This document shows positions 36,959 through 49,473 of a stretch of 64,000 bases of DNA, one piece after another. Below the pieces are notes generated by a model. It had not been told where the DNA came from. It did no database searches and worked only from the letters and a program-made list of their open reading frames with translations. Every line of letters starts with the position of its first letter. Within the stretch, counting starts at the first letter, position 1. Source of the DNA: Nephromyces sp. MM_2019 (Eukaryota > Apicomplexa > Aconoidasida > Nephromycida); contig JADHZB010000394.1 of assembly GCA_015657535.1 (NCBI GenBank), positions 1 to 64,000 on the forward strand, read 5' to 3'. The position numbers and the translations under genes were made by a program.

Positions 36959-37989
36959 GTCTACAATTACAGTTTGAGAACTTTTATTCACGTCATTCGA
37001 GCTCTCAATCAAAGTGCGTTGATTAATAGAAATTTATTTGAAGGAAACAATTATTTTTGATAAAGTTTAAATTTAAATAACAAAAATGGCATTTGTTTTC
37101 CTTAAGCTTTTATTTTGTATTCTCTAGCAAATATACAACAAGTAGTAAACTAGTCTAATTAAAGCCTTGCGCTTTAATTTTTTAGCTCGGTTCAGCAGTT
37201 GCACTAACAATTAATGAATTTAGCTAATTGCTTTTTGTTAATTTTTCACAATGAATATTAACTAAGTCAATTAGCCCCTAAGAATAATTATAATCAAATT
37301 TATGCAAACTTTTGTTTCAAAGATCCATACTGTTTTTACTTTACTGCTCTTTGATAATCAATAATACCAGTCTTTCCTAGGAATTCGACTTTAGCTAAAT
37401 ATACTCAAAGTGAACTTACTGTTAAAATAGATCAACTCAATGGGACTATTTTTCAATATTTTAAAAGCATTATTAAACTAGGATACTAATTCTTATCAAT
37501 TTCTAAGATAAATTTTATATTTATAGGTCGATTATTTTCATTTTATTTTCATTTTATTTTCATTTTCTTGGAATATTCAATGAAAGTTATTAATCTTAAA
37601 TCATTCAAATAGGTAATAGATAAATTTATTATTAACGAATTTTATCAAGATTTAAGTTTTATATATCTGAATCAAAAAAATTCATGTCTAAAAATTTGGA
37701 ACATGATACTTAAAGCTAAATATTCCTGTTTTTGTTATCAAGCTAAAGTTAATTTGTGTGATATATAAGTGTTTTTAAAACAATTTTGATAAATATATAA
37801 TAAGTTAAGCTGTAAATGTTAAGATGTTCGACATGTGATTATTATTGTTATATTTGTATGCTTAAGTGACGTTAGATAGCATTTGTATCTGGATATGTAT
37901 TTGGAAATTGTTTTTTATAAATGAGTGCTTATTTTGACACCCTTGTTTTATGAAATTAGTTTGTTTTAGCTTAAAATTAATAGCATAAA
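36959..37989. other. Intergenic spacer with short tandem repeat
   Basis: About 1 kb, AT-rich. Contains three copies of an 11-base TTATTTTCATT unit near 37533-37566. Otherwise nothing recognised. Confidence 0.5.
37533..37566. repeat. 11-bp tandem repeat, three copies
   Basis: TTATTTTCATT repeated three times head to tail in the spacer between the WD40-like and BolA genes. Likely slippage-derived. Confidence 0.8.
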
Positions 37990-38259
37990 TTATTTCTTTG
38001 CCCATTCTGTTGGTGTAAAGCATTTCATTGTGAATGCATGAATGTCTTCTAACTCATCTTTTATTGAATTATTGACCAAGCGCTGTCGTTTAAGTGGTGT
38101 CAAACCTTCAAATTTTGTTGAAACAAGTACGAGATTATAAGCAGACCCACATCCCCCAGAAATATCTTCAATTTTGATAATATCTGGAGAAAAAAAGTCT
38201 ATCAGCTTTTTTTTTATTGGCCCATCTGTAGACATTTTAAAAATTTTGGTCAAAAACAT
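37990..38259 (-). CDS. BolA-like protein (BOLA2 type)
   Basis: Single exon of 89 residues from the first ATG. A second ATG at 38235 gives 81 residues and starts nearer the family consensus (MSTDGPIKKKL), so it may be the true start. The core has a single conserved Cys in GGCGSAYNLVLVS, then KFEGLTPLKRQRLVN, DIHAFTMKCFTP and a terminal EWAK, matching eukaryotic BOLA2. These proteins pair with monothiol glutaredoxins to bind and transfer [2Fe-2S] clusters in the cytosol; the Cys and the invariant His in DIHAF are the expected ligand residues. The 8-residue extension is basic and too short for an organellar presequence by itself. Confidence 0.92.
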   Translation of the reverse strand: MFLTKIFKMSTDGPIKKKLIDFFSPDIIKIEDISGGCGSAYNLVLVSTKFEGLTPLKRQRLVNNSIKDELEDIHAFTMKCFTPTEWAKK

Positions 38260-38873
38260 TTAAAACTGCTTATTCAATATATTTCTTTAGATGATTGGTA
38301 AGAAATGATTAACATAATTAGAAAATTGAACTGTAGCTTAATTATAATATCTTAAAAAATTACTTATGGCGTGAGTGCTACTTACTGATTTTTATATACA
38401 CTAGCCAAAATGTCATAAATTTTAGTTTTAAACTTTAATAGCGATTAACTAAGGAAAAGCTGAATATAAGTTTTTCAGTTGACTGTTTTATAGATTCTTG
38501 CATATATATCACAAGCGTCTAAGATATCTTACTAATCTAAGAAGAGATTATACTATATTTCTACATCTTAGATAAAAGTTAAAACCCTTGAAAATTCATA
38601 CTGGATAAATAACATTTGATAAAACATGAATAAATTATTCCATGAAAGCAGTCAAAACATAAAGCTTACACCTCTACTATTATTACTAACCACCTTTAAA
38701 CTTAGGTAGTTTATACTCAACTTTATTATTTGTGCTTCACTTACTTCTTTGATGCTTTTGAACATTGTAACTAACGATAGTTGTAGCAACATTGTCATTA
38801 GAAGTATACATGCAAGTTTGCAAGCGAACAAACTGTGCCCGATTATATCAATCAGCACCTTGATCACCAAATA
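38260..38873. other. Divergent promoter region
   Basis: About 600 bases between the divergent BolA and USP genes. A 72-codon minus-strand frame overlapping the USP 5' end (38652-38870) is regarded as a shadow. Confidence 0.5.
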
Positions 38874-41110
38874 ATGGAGCCATTATTAGACAGCATTGTT
38901 GCTATATCACGTTCTCCTTATTACGCATGTTCAAGGATTTACTATAATAACATATGGCATCGATTTTTATTCAAGAACTTAATATTACCAAATGGCCTTA
39001 AAAATTACTCTCAATGCTGCTACTTTAATTCTCTGCTTCAGGCTTTAGCCTCAATACCCGAAATAATTCACTTATTAAGGTTTTTAAACAAGATTGCTCA
39101 GCATATTGAATTTACTAAGATCAAAGATCTTAAAAATATAAGGGGCCTTCAATTCGCATCCGCACTATTTGAGATAATTGATTACATTAATCGAGATATG
39201 CCGCCTTCACTACTTTCAAAATTTATTGAATCTAGGGAATTAAATGTCTCAAAGAACCAACTAAGCCCTGCAGATAGAGAAGATATTTTGATTTCACAGA
39301 CTGTCTCTCAAGAAAATGATAACACTGCTAAATTAATTTCGATGTTACAGTTGAATAGACAACAGGATGCCCATGAAACCTTACTTTATTTAATATCCTC
39401 ACTTTCAAACACCCTCAAAATCTATGGTAATAAGAATAAATTCTCTGAAATAATACACAGTTCATTATCACTACCCAATCTACCTAATTTATCTACACTA
39501 ATTACTACAAAAAGAATAAAGCTGGAAACTATAATGAATTGGGTTCACTCTCCTAGACTTGAACTGATGTTAAACAATGTAATTGAACAAAGAACACGTA
39601 TTGAACTAGAAAAAATTGAAAATCAAGGCTCAAAACTAAGAGAATTAGACAATCATGATTTGTATTCCTGGGATATCCTTACTAAATGGTCTACAACACT
39701 AAAAGAAAGAAGCGCCAATATCCATAGCTACATGGAAAATTCAATGTTCGATGAAGCTAATTTTTCATTTAATCCACCAATTTCCCCTTTTGAATCTGAT
39801 CTAGAAGGTGTAATTTTGAATTGGACGAAATGTATAAATTGTAATTATTTAACATTCACAATGCCTAATAATTTTTCGACCTTAGAAGTACCAGTGTGTT
39901 CCTATAAGCCAGAAATTAATGAAGGGTACATTTTAACTTCTCTTATTGAACAATCGCTAAAACCAGAAATAGTTAAAAATATAATTTGTGAAAATTGCAC
40001 TTTTAAGAGATATCTCGAATACTTACACGAACTTAAAGCTTATTTTGAGAAGTTTTTCAATTCCATCTGCAGCTTTTCAAAACTGAAAATACGTGAATTG
40101 AATTTAGACCAATCTGAAGATAAACATAATTCATATATTACAATATCTAAAGCCAATCAAATACTTTTCACGCAACATCTAATAACAAAAAATAAACTTG
40201 AAAAAACATCCCAAATTTATAACATGCTTTTAGATAACTATGAGAATCTCTTACACAATCTAAAATCTGGTAAAATGCACTATAACCAAATTGAAACTCT
40301 TTTGAATTTATCAGATAAACTAAAAAGTATTTTGAATCAACATTCTACTCAATCTTGGGAAGTCAAAACTAAAAAAATGAAATTTTCAAGAATTATAAAA
40401 TTCCCTTCTGTTTTGACAATACATTTGCTAAGAAATTTTTATGATTCTGAAGGATACCTAAAAAAGTTTCAGTCTCATATAGGATTTACAGAATCATTAG
40501 ATTTAAGTCTAATAAAATTCTCAATGGAATATCTTGAAAACCAAGGTAATTATAAATCACCTTTAATAAAGCCTGAAATAATAGAATTATTCACAAGTAC
40601 TTTAAAATATTTAGAACTCCAGGATAAAAGTTTATCAGACGCTACTTACAACCTCTGCTCTGTAATTGAACATATAGGTAAATTCTTAACAAAAATTATT
40701 TCCTGTTTAGAAATTATATTTAGTTCAAAAATTATATTGAATTTCAGGATCATCAGACTCGGGTCACTACGTTTGTTATAGAAGATGGGACGAAAACAAT
40801 TGTAATTTTTCTCAATCACAAATGACTTCAATAATGTGCTTATATAACCAAATTGAAGTCTTTACAAATTCCACACTGCATCAGGGAAGAATTATGAATT
40901 CTTATGAAACACCCTTTACACAATTTTTGGATCACAATTATCAATACAGTAAGTCTTATTTGACCAATTTTGTATATATTAAATTTTCAAAGAGATATTT
41001 AACTGTATTCAGGGTATATTTTGACTTCTGATGAGATAATTAAGAGAGTAACAGTCTTTAATACCCTGGGATGCTCTGCTTATCTACTCTTTTATCAAAG
41101 AGTTGTTTAA
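38874..41110 (+). CDS. Ubiquitin-specific protease (USP, peptidase C19)
   Basis: Starts at ATG 38874; the frame is open a little further upstream without an ATG. Exons run 38874-40677, 40748 to ~40951 and ~41013-41110; about 700 residues. The Cys box reads GLKNYSQCCYFNSLLQAL: the oxyanion Asn sits five residues before the second Cys, the presumed nucleophile. The usual GNT before it is replaced by SQC. QQDAHE follows. Two CxxC pairs (CINC, CENC) give the typical zinc-binding fingers. The His box SGHYVCYRRWDENN and the terminal AYLLFYQR are supplied by the two downstream exons, so the catalytic Cys, His and Asp are all present only in the spliced form. It should remove ubiquitin from proteins; no targeting domain is visible. 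A long linker (residues ~390-500) is a probable insertion. Confidence 0.9.
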
Positions 41111-41256
41111 AAATTTTAAATCATGAAATTTAATCGAAAGTTGGCTGAAGTTGTAAGATATAGGTTATTAAAGTTTTTAATTTTGTAAAATATAATAATT
41201 ACTATGTAAATTAAACCATTAAAATATAACTACTATAAACTACAAACTAATATGTA

Positions 41257-42640
41257 CTAATATGTTTTCGTTGCTAAATTCTTGTATCCTGAACCAATAC
41301 AACGGCAAATTATTCCCCCTCGATCATTATCATTTCCTCTAGATAGTTCAAATTTTGATCCTAAAAAATCTTGTAGATGCCTAAATAGTTGTAGAGTATA
41401 TGGTGTTAGTGACGAGATCTTGATCTGAAAAAAAACATAGCAATCGAAACTTGTTATTAGTGTCTATATACCTTATCTTTAGTTTTCTCATATAAAAATT
41501 AAGACGCATTAACTACCTCGGAAATTGTGTGCTCTTCACCTAGTGCCATGAACAATAGGGGGATGTGCTGATGTGATGAGTCAACTACTCCTTGCAACTT
41601 TATTTCTTGCAAAAGTTTCCAGGCAATGGTTCTTCCTAACAATTCTAGTTCATAGCTACTATATACATCCTCAGACTCATTTAAAGTAGAGGTTTTATTT
41701 GCATCAGTGCTAAGAATATTGAGAGTCTCATTTATCTGAAAAATAGCTTACAGATATATTAAGCTATGTGTAAGTTTGGTTTTTAAGTTGAGCTCACATT
41801 AGCATTAAAAGGATTTTCATATTTATTTAGTTGTTCATATAAGGATGAATCATTATCGAAAAATACATCAGCACATTTGAATGAATTTTTGTAGGTTTCG
41901 GCAGATAGAGATATCCCAAATCCAGGTGAATTGCCTCCATGCTCTGTTGAGCAATTATCATTATAGATCCATACATCTGGTAAGAAATCATTCAGTACTC
42001 CTCTTACTGTATCAATAATTTTGAGAGAGAAGTTGTTTGAAACCTTATTTGAATACGCAACTCCTCTAACACGCTTAACTCTACCCTTTTGCAACCATTT
42101 GATGGGTTTTAGAGTTCTAATTGGAGGACAATAAAATTTTACTTCTCCCCCTCCACTGGGACATGAGCCTCTCTTGATAATTTTCAAGCTGATGTCTTGT
42201 GAAGCACCAAAAGTTTTAAGGATTGGCAATGTGGTAAGTCTGAAGCAATCAACCGAAGGATCTCCATGAGTATGAGTTACTCCTGTTAGTTTTATGTCCA
42301 CAGGATATTTACAAAAAGGAGCTAGAAGAGCTAATGCTTCCAGATAGTATGTGATAGATTTGTTATTTGAGCAACTATATTGAATGGGAGCAAGATCTGG
42401 CTCTATGCCTATAAGTATTCCAGGGTTGTATGTTAGCTTAGAGCCCGTAGGGTCGACAGATAACTTAGTACCATCAGTTATTTTATCAATAAGCCTTAGC
42501 AATGATATTTCATGAGTTTTTAGTCCAGGATGATCAGAATTAGAGCGTATGTTGCTTATTACTATGTTTTTACGTGATATTGTAGAGAGTAGAATACGAA
42601 GCTTGAAGCATTGGCTTCCTTCATAGTGAATGAAAGCCAT
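41257..42640 (-). CDS. RCL1: RNA 3'-terminal phosphate cyclase-like protein RCL1
   Basis: Three exons: 42640 to ~41800, then ~41736-41520, then ~41427-41257, with phase-0 junctions; about 410 residues. The N-terminal FRLRILLSTIS-type strand, SDHPGLKTHEISLLRLIDKITDG and YNPGILIG match the Rcl1 branch rather than catalytic RtcA. SCPSGGGEVKFYCP and the WIYNDNCSTEHGGNSPGFGISL segment lie centrally, where RtcA would carry its catalytic pocket. Rcl1 acts in the nucleolus with the GTPase Bms1 in 40S ribosomal subunit maturation at site A2 and has no cyclase activity. The gene converges on the USP gene with a gap of about 150 bases. Confidence 0.9.
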
Positions 42641-43065
42641 TTTAATAAAGGTTGTTTATAGACGCATGTACATATCTCAAAAATTGTAAAGAATTAAATA
42701 CCTAAATATGATAAAATTTGTAACTAGGTGATGTTTCAGAGAGATATCAAACATCAGTAAGAAGTTTTTGAGCTTTATTCTGTTAAAGGCTACAATGTTT
42801 TAAAATAAAGGAAGTTAAAATTTTATTCATATAAATTTTATCTCCTAAGGTTAGAGGAAGAGCTAGATCTTATCACCTTTGCTAAAAGTGTTTATGCTAG
42901 TTAGTTCATGTCGTCCTCTAGTGTCAAAGGAGTGCTGCTTCTGGTAGTTTAAGTTGTTTGGGTCTTATTTTTAGTCGATATATAAATAGTTTATTTATAT
43001 TATATCTGTTACAATTACTTACACTGCTTTGAAATTCTTTTGATATTCATGGTTAATGATCAAAC
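42641..43065. other. Divergent promoter region
   Basis: About 425 bases between the divergent RCL1 and START genes, AT-rich with no clear element. Confidence 0.5.
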
Positions 43066-45855
43066 ATGATTCAAGGATATTCTAGCTTAAGAAAGCCTTC
43101 TTTTCAAGATAATGGAGGATATGGTACTGGCAATGAACTTTTTAAGGATAGAAAGGTGGATTTTTAAAATTTTCTGATTTTCTAGTTTGAAACCCCATTA
43201 AAGGAAAATCTAAAAAGATTTAAAAAAATTTTTAACTATTTCATTTTAAGGTAAAAAGTGACGTATATTGCTTTTAAATGACTTCAGAAGGAAATCTCTG
43301 CCAAAAACATTATTAGTTCACATTGGTCACTAAATGGGATGGCTGTTGGGTTGATATTATTTGGGATTTGGGGCCCTATTGCAATGTTGATAAGTACACT
43401 AATAGGTGCAGTTATTGGTTATACTGCATCACTTGTTTACAAATTCTCAAAGAATAAGCAAAAAAAGCTTCAATTGATAAGTGAAAATGTAAGTTCAGAC
43501 ATTTCTTTGCTCTGTAGAAAAGTAAAACCTTTAATAAGCTATAATCTTTTAGCTATACTTAACATGGCAACTCAGCTAATACTTATATTAAGTAGTATAA
43601 AGCTATTGTCAACTTTCTTTTATAAAAATTTCAGAGAGCCTTGGAGAACCTGTTAAGGTGGGCCTGGTTCCAAATGACGTATAGCTCTGATAAAGAAAGA
43701 TTAACATTCAGTATAATACTTGAAATAGAGCACTTAAAAAACAAAGGGATAGAAGTAACTAAATCTGGTTACCTAAATTACTTCCAAAAATTTTTGTAAT
43801 AGTTGTTATTTTTATAATTGTTAACTAATTATTGAATATCAGGATAAAAATATTATAATTTTATCAGATCACGAAAAGAGGTAGGGCACTGTCTATGGAA
43901 TTTCTTGAATCAATTTTTCAACAATTGGGATGAGTTGACAAGAATTGATGTTGCTTTCTTTAAGAAAATCTGTTTAACCTGCTTGTGGGCAACAGAAGGA
44001 ATGACCGAAAATATTCCAGAAATTATTATAATTTTAAGACAAATAATTAATATTGAGGTTGTGCATTCGTTACTGAACTTAAAAGAATTATTTTCTGAAC
44101 CTTTAGAGGTTATCTTACTTAAATAAATTTAATTTTAATTTGAGTTGGCTAACTAATCCACAATTATGAAATTTTTGTTTTGTTAAGATGATGTTTCAAA
44201 ATCTTTAAATTACAGAGCCATAGTCAAAATTTGAAGTCTGCAAATCAAGATATCGGTATGATTGTTTTTACAAAATTTGCATCTTTAAATGATTTTTATA
44301 AATGCTAATAATTGTGTAGGGTCATTTGGAGTGAGATCAGATTCCTTAGATCACTCTGAAATTGCAATTTTACGATATTCTTCTAAAGTTTCATTCAATA
44401 TGTCAGTAGAGGAGGTACTGATATCTTATTTTGATATTTATATAACAATCTGGGCTGATAAATGCACTTTTATATAAAAAGGAAAATGAGGAATCGCAGA
44501 CAGTACAAGCTGATATCTCAGGTTAAGTTAAACAAACTCTGGAAGCATGTCAGTATTGAATTAATTGTACCTACCCAAATAAATCTAGGATCGGTAGATA
44601 ATGAAATTTTCGAACAAGACACTGAAGGTTCACTTAAGCTTTAAAAAAATTTGTCGCATTAGGTACCTGTTGAAACTTTTTTAAGCTTTTACTTGTTCAA
44701 CTCTTTTCAGAATCAAAGAGACTATTCCATTCATTTAAAGACTTTCTTGACTTTGATAGTAGTCTTAAGCATATAACTCCTATGTATGATGGTGCTAAAT
44801 TATATTTCTTATCCTCTTTGTAATAAATTTGGTTAAATTCATTTTAGTGCGGATTACGAGCTATGTTACTTGGAGCAATTAGAAAGGATGGATGATCCCT
44901 CAATAATTTGGGAAAGTGTCCATGAAAGTTCTGAGATAAAAGTGTTCAAAACTTATTGTGGGAAGTCTTCAGTAGTTATGGTAAAAGCATTGGCTCAATT
45001 TGTTGATATTCCAAAGGAAATCCTTTTTCAGCAAATTTATGATGTAAAGCTCCGAAAAAATTGGTGCAGTGTTTTGAAACAAAACTTTCTTATTTTATTA
45101 GCATTCATTTTTTTTCATAAAAAGGGACACTAATTTTAGCGATATGGAAATTGTTGCTGATGAAGGTGGCTGTGAAATAATTTATTCTATTATCAAAGCT
45201 CCTTTCCCTATAGCTAATCGTGATTTCGTTCAATATCGTAAAGTGCATGTAAAAGAGAATGAAATAATAATTATGATGAGATCAGCCGTACACCCAAAAA
45301 CACCAGTTAAATCAGAAAATGTTAGAGCAGAAAGCATCATATCAGGTAGCAGTTGTGAAATTTTTAAGTTCATCAAAATTAATTTGCACATAAATTCTTT
45401 ATTTTAGGCTATATCATAAGGGGTGATTCGTTGTCAAGTCAGATATTCATAGTTTCCCAAACTGATGTTAAAGGGATTATTCCTAAGGTAAAATATAATT
45501 GCTATTTAGTTTCCATATCACTTATTTGTGAAATTTTGTCATTATAAGTGGCTAATTAGCTCCCTGAGTGTAAAAATTCCCATAAATTGGGTCGAAAAAT
45601 TAAAAGATGCAAGCTATAAATATATCAAATTTGGAATGGAATACCAAAGGTAAGCTTCTTAATAACAATTGGGATTTTCTATTAAATTTTTTGGTTTTTG
45701 TTATAATTAAAAATGAATAATAATCTTACTTTAGCATCAGCGAAACTCAAATGAAGAATGGGCCTCAATCGATTTTAAAAGATAAACATAACAAAAGCAC
45801 GCAAGAAAAATATCCTAATGTAGAGCCAATGCAAGAGATATCGGTCAAAGTATAA
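43066..45855 (+). CDS. START-domain lipid-transfer protein with N-terminal membrane segment
   Basis: About 13 exons, assembled by phase from ATG 43066 to the stop at 45855; roughly 500-550 residues. Exon 2 carries one strong hydrophobic stretch (GMAVGLILFGIWGPIAMLIS and onward, ~43335-43440), probably a membrane anchor. The middle is helical and unrecognised. The START domain starts at YLEQLERMDDPSIIWE (~44860), with the signatures IIYSIIKAPFPIANRDFV, YRKVHV, GYIIRGD, SQTDVKGIIPKW and PINWVEKLKDASY in the right order, ending near 45650. START domains bind a phospholipid, sterol or ceramide in a closed cavity and move it between membranes; the ligand cannot be told here. Some small exons (~44.2-44.6 kb) are uncertain. 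Confidence 0.8.
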
Positions 45856-46115
45856 ATGTAATAGTTTACTGAAACTCTATTCTAGTTTGTTTAATGCTAG
45901 TCTATTTTAATTTTTATTAACACTAAACATAGATTTATTAGTGGTATAGAGTAAGCTAAATTTTATATTCAATTATTTAGAAACTAACTAAAATTCGAGG
46001 TCATAATAAAAAAAAATTGTAGCTAAGATCACCTTGACTATCGGAAAGATTACATAATGAAAACGCTTTCTTATAGTCATGTTTAATATATTTATGGAAT
46101 CAAAAATTGATCAAC

Positions 46116-47810
46116 TTATTCGTTTAAGTTATTGAGCTTAACAATGGTCATGATCAAAACTCTTTTTAAGCTATTAGTACATTTTATAACTCCTTCTTTT
46201 TCATTGCGTAAGCCTTTATAAAAAATTTTGTTTAACCGTGAATAACAATGCAAAAAGATATCTTCTTTTGATTCTAATTTTTGCAGCTCTGCTGAGTGCT
46301 TTGAGATTTTATTTTTCATCAATTTTAAAACATCTCTTTCTTCTGTGTAGCCTTCTTTAGAATACTTATGGGAAATCAGATACGAAATAGATCTAAGGTC
46401 ATTGAATATTTCTAAGTTTACTTGCTTAATAACTTCCACTGCGGTAGGATTTACCGGCCAAGGAGAATGCCTTAAGTAAAATACCAACTCTTCGCTGTGG
46501 ATATTACTCGACCTAGCCGTTGGTATTTCGATTATTTGTCCAGGGACTTTTTGAATAGAAAATTCATTAACACTCGAAACTGTATAATAACTTTCAGAGT
46601 CTAAGTTCAATTTATGCTCAAAGGTGTTGAATAATGACTTGAGGATCAAAAATATAACAATAGAAAGTAAAGATACATGCAATATAATTATGGAAATTTC
46701 TAGCACAAGCTTCAACTGTGCATAAAAAATAAAGATCGAATCTAAAGCTATATATAGACTGGAAACCAACAAATTTGAAAATAGAAAAAAGTGTATATAT
46801 GAAGAAATTTTGCACCTATATACCGGGAAAATCAAAAATAGAATAAGGTAAACGGCATAGAATACAAAGAGTGCTATAGGAATTATCGAATCATAGTTGT
46901 AGATAAAAATTGGAGAAAATGACAGCTTGAATGGCGATTCAAATTTTAATATGTGCGAATAATCATTTGCGACTGCGATAAAGGAGTAAAAAACAATTAC
47001 TAAAATTTTAACCAAATTAATGATAAAGCTATGATATATTGAAAATAAATGAGGCTTAAAGGAAGAATAAATAAACAAAGACTCGGTGTTCCAGTTCTCA
47101 TTGAGTTTTAACATGAACTCTAACTCTCTTTGTTCAATATATTCTTGATGATTTTTACATGAATGCGTTTTCCTTATACACAAATGTAAGTAAATAAATT
47201 CAGAAAGTGGGATTGTAACAGTTAGAAATGTAACTATTAATGTAGTAACTTGTTTTATGACTCTGTTTACGTTACTTTCAAAATCAAACCAGTTCACTAC
47301 AATAGGTAAGCATGCTAGTAAGCCATGTGTCATAGTTATAGTTACTACTAAGTATGTAGAATGCTTTAGACAGCTTATGTAAGAGCGACCCTGACATTCC
47401 CTCCAAATTAAGAATAATATAATTGACAATAATAAACAAAGGAATATGCTCAATAAAATAGTTGAAATTAACCAAAATGATACATATTGAATACCCTTGT
47501 AGGTCACAAAGTAGCAATCCGGCTTATCATTTACATTTTTAGGACAAATAAATGAAGGAAAAATAATAAGCGAGACCAAATTATCTTTCAAGAGGGATGA
47601 GTATATGCTATTGTTGTTTATGTTGGCAGTTACAGTTATTGAAATCACCCATAATTGTATTACGTCTAGAATTGTAATTAGATTTTCTATCCAAAACAAA
47701 CTCACACATCTATAAAGCCTTGCTAAATTCAAAGTTTTCGTGAGGGATTTGCATTTATGAATTTTAAGCCTCGGGTTTGAAAATTTATAGTATCTTTTAA
47801 GATTATCCAT
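46116..47810 (-). CDS. Polytopic membrane protein, unknown family
   Basis: Single exon of 564 residues from ATG 47810. About eight to nine hydrophobic segments are visible (near residues 40-60, 108-138, 150-173, 185-208, 262-283, 310-335, 340-360, 365-400), followed by a soluble C-terminal third with Ser-rich and charged helical character (~420-564, including DVLKLMKNKISKHSAELQKLE). The N-terminus is short, basic and cytosolic-looking. The paired long helices faintly resemble XK-related scramblases, but I see no diagnostic motif, so no family is assigned. It is convergent with the START gene (gap about 260 bases). Confidence 0.75.
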   Translation of the reverse strand: MDNLKRYYKFSNPRLKIHKCKSLTKTLNLARLYRCVSLFWIENLITILDVIQLWVISITVTANINNNSIYSSLLKDNLVSLIIFPSFICPKNVNDKPDCYFVTYKGIQYVSFWLISTILLSIFLCLLLSIILFLIWRECQGRSYISCLKHSTYLVVTITMTHGLLACLPIVVNWFDFESNVNRVIKQVTTLIVTFLTVTIPLSEFIYLHLCIRKTHSCKNHQEYIEQRELEFMLKLNENWNTESLFIYSSFKPHLFSIYHSFIINLVKILVIVFYSFIAVANDYSHILKFESPFKLSFSPIFIYNYDSIIPIALFVFYAVYLILFLIFPVYRCKISSYIHFFLFSNLLVSSLYIALDSIFIFYAQLKLVLEISIIILHVSLLSIVIFLILKSLFNTFEHKLNLDSESYYTVSSVNEFSIQKVPGQIIEIPTARSSNIHSEELVFYLRHSPWPVNPTAVEVIKQVNLEIFNDLRSISYLISHKYSKEGYTEERDVLKLMKNKISKHSAELQKLESKEDIFLHCYSRLNKIFYKGLRNEKEGVIKCTNSLKRVLIMTIVKLNNLNE

Positions 47811-48130
47811 TTTTGAAAATAAGTTTCAATTTCATAGAAAGCAAAATTTATTATGTTTATCTAATTTTGATTATAAAGTTAAATTAAAATCCTCAAAATT
47901 GATTTTTCAAATAGAATCTTAAACTATTGAAGATCTGTTTATATTTTTAATTAGTAAATTATGATGAAATAATACAAGGTCTGGCTTTAAAAAATATAAC
48001 CAAATGTAATTATTAGATTGAATTTGCGAGTTATGAGATAGTTAAATTCCAGATTTTTGGGCTTCTTTAAGTATTTCATTATTATAAATTTTCTTCAGGT
48101 GTTAGCTACGTTGTTTGAAAATATAATAAT
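47811..48130. other. Intergenic spacer
   Basis: About 320 AT-rich bases between two minus-strand genes; no feature seen. Confidence 0.5.
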
Positions 48131-49473
48131 CTAATTATTTTCCTTGCATACTGCAATCATCGAAAAGCGTAAATCAGTGGGATTTTGACTTATAAACTTG
48201 TCTTTGATTACTTTAACAGTATTCTGAATATCAATAATTCAAAAATCGAAATATATTAATAAAGCTTGTTAATAGGGATGTTACCTTGAAAAAGTCTATA
48301 AGCTCTGTCTGACCATGGTTAATGGCAAAAGGTTTACGTCCATCCTAAGATATCAAATTATTAGTTTGAATGTTCAGATCTGTGTAATATATTCACACAC
48401 AGTTGTAGCATACCAGTTCATAAATATAGCTTTCTTGTTCAACAAATGTAATAAAGTGCAAAGAGGTCTGATGGGAAATATATTCAGAAATATTAGCTAT
48501 TTTGTACGAGATTATTTTACTTCGGAGTTTTCAGGGTCAACAAACGATTGACCAGCCTTTTCTGCTCTTTCATGGTGTAATCTAATTTGATTATCTTTTG
48601 CGAGTTGCTGAAAATTATCAAAAAATATTAAAATATTTGAGCATTAAGAATGCGAGAAGGTTAAAGTGGACACCTCAGCTTTTTCATCAGGGTCCATCAT
48701 GCCAACTTTATTCAGAAAGTTATCGATGAATCCTCCAGTAGCTAAAGAAAATAAAATAGAATCTATTCTTATATAATGAGTAATTGCTTAAACACCAAAC
48801 CATAGGGAGCCTTGTCCTTTATATTTGCAATAGTGTGTAAAAGCCCAATTGTTCCACATGCATTACCAACTTTCTAAAAGGGATATTCGGTAAATGATAT
48901 TTTACTATCTCGTTTTGGGTGTCTTAAAAAATTAACTAATTTGCTAGTAAAATACACCTGCTTGATATGCCAGATCTTAGATGATAAAAATTGCCCCTTT
49001 TGTTTGATTGAGTCGATTTCTTCAATTTCTCTCTGTTTTGACTAATATGTGCATAAATACAATAAGAGAATGTAATATGGAATTAAACATAAGTCTCATC
49101 TTATATAAAGATCAGTGTAGAAAGTAACCTGTGATGTTATTGGATATAAAAGTATAACAGCTAAGACAGGTTTAGGAATCTGTGATCATAAAAAATATGA
49201 TTATTATATTTTTAATCTATTCCTATTGATTGGTTTAAGTATTAGCAGTTCATAGATAAGATCATTTTAAAGTAAACAAATCGCCAAATGTTTTACTGAT
49301 GTCAGTCTTGGTGAATTATTATTTCAATTTAAGCCTGAAAATACCATTTCAAGAGCCCACTCTTCATAGCTTAGTATATCATGGAACTCAATGTTCTCTG
49401 GTCCTCCCATCGATGAGTTGTGTTCCTTCATCACTTCGGGGTTGGCTTCAAGTGGAAGCCAATTCTCGGTCAT
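48131..49473 (-). CDS. Ubiquitin carboxyl-terminal hydrolase, UCHL3 type (peptidase C12)
   Basis: Nine exons on the minus strand (49473-49345, 49179-49129, 49041-48958, 48873-48801, 48741-48674, 48607-48521, 48467-48414, 48344-48285, 48223-48131) total exactly 233 codons, 232 residues, against about 230 for UCHL3. The active-site motif VGNACGTIGLLHTIAN holds the nucleophilic Cys; the Gln of PITSQ in exon 2 is followed by KIWHIKQ. The catalytic His and Asp lie in HFITFVEQE and ELDGRKPFAINHG (exons 7-8), where LDGRKPF is diagnostic. The exon 6 segment is the crossover-loop region. The enzyme removes small adducts from ubiquitin or NEDD8. Because the exons are short, no long open frame reveals this gene; two open frames on the opposite strand (48315-48551 and 49299-49487) are shadows. 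Confidence 0.95.

Noticed and set aside
46116..47810. Assignment of the polytopic membrane protein to XK-related scramblases
   Set aside because: Only a loose helix-pattern resemblance; no diagnostic residues.
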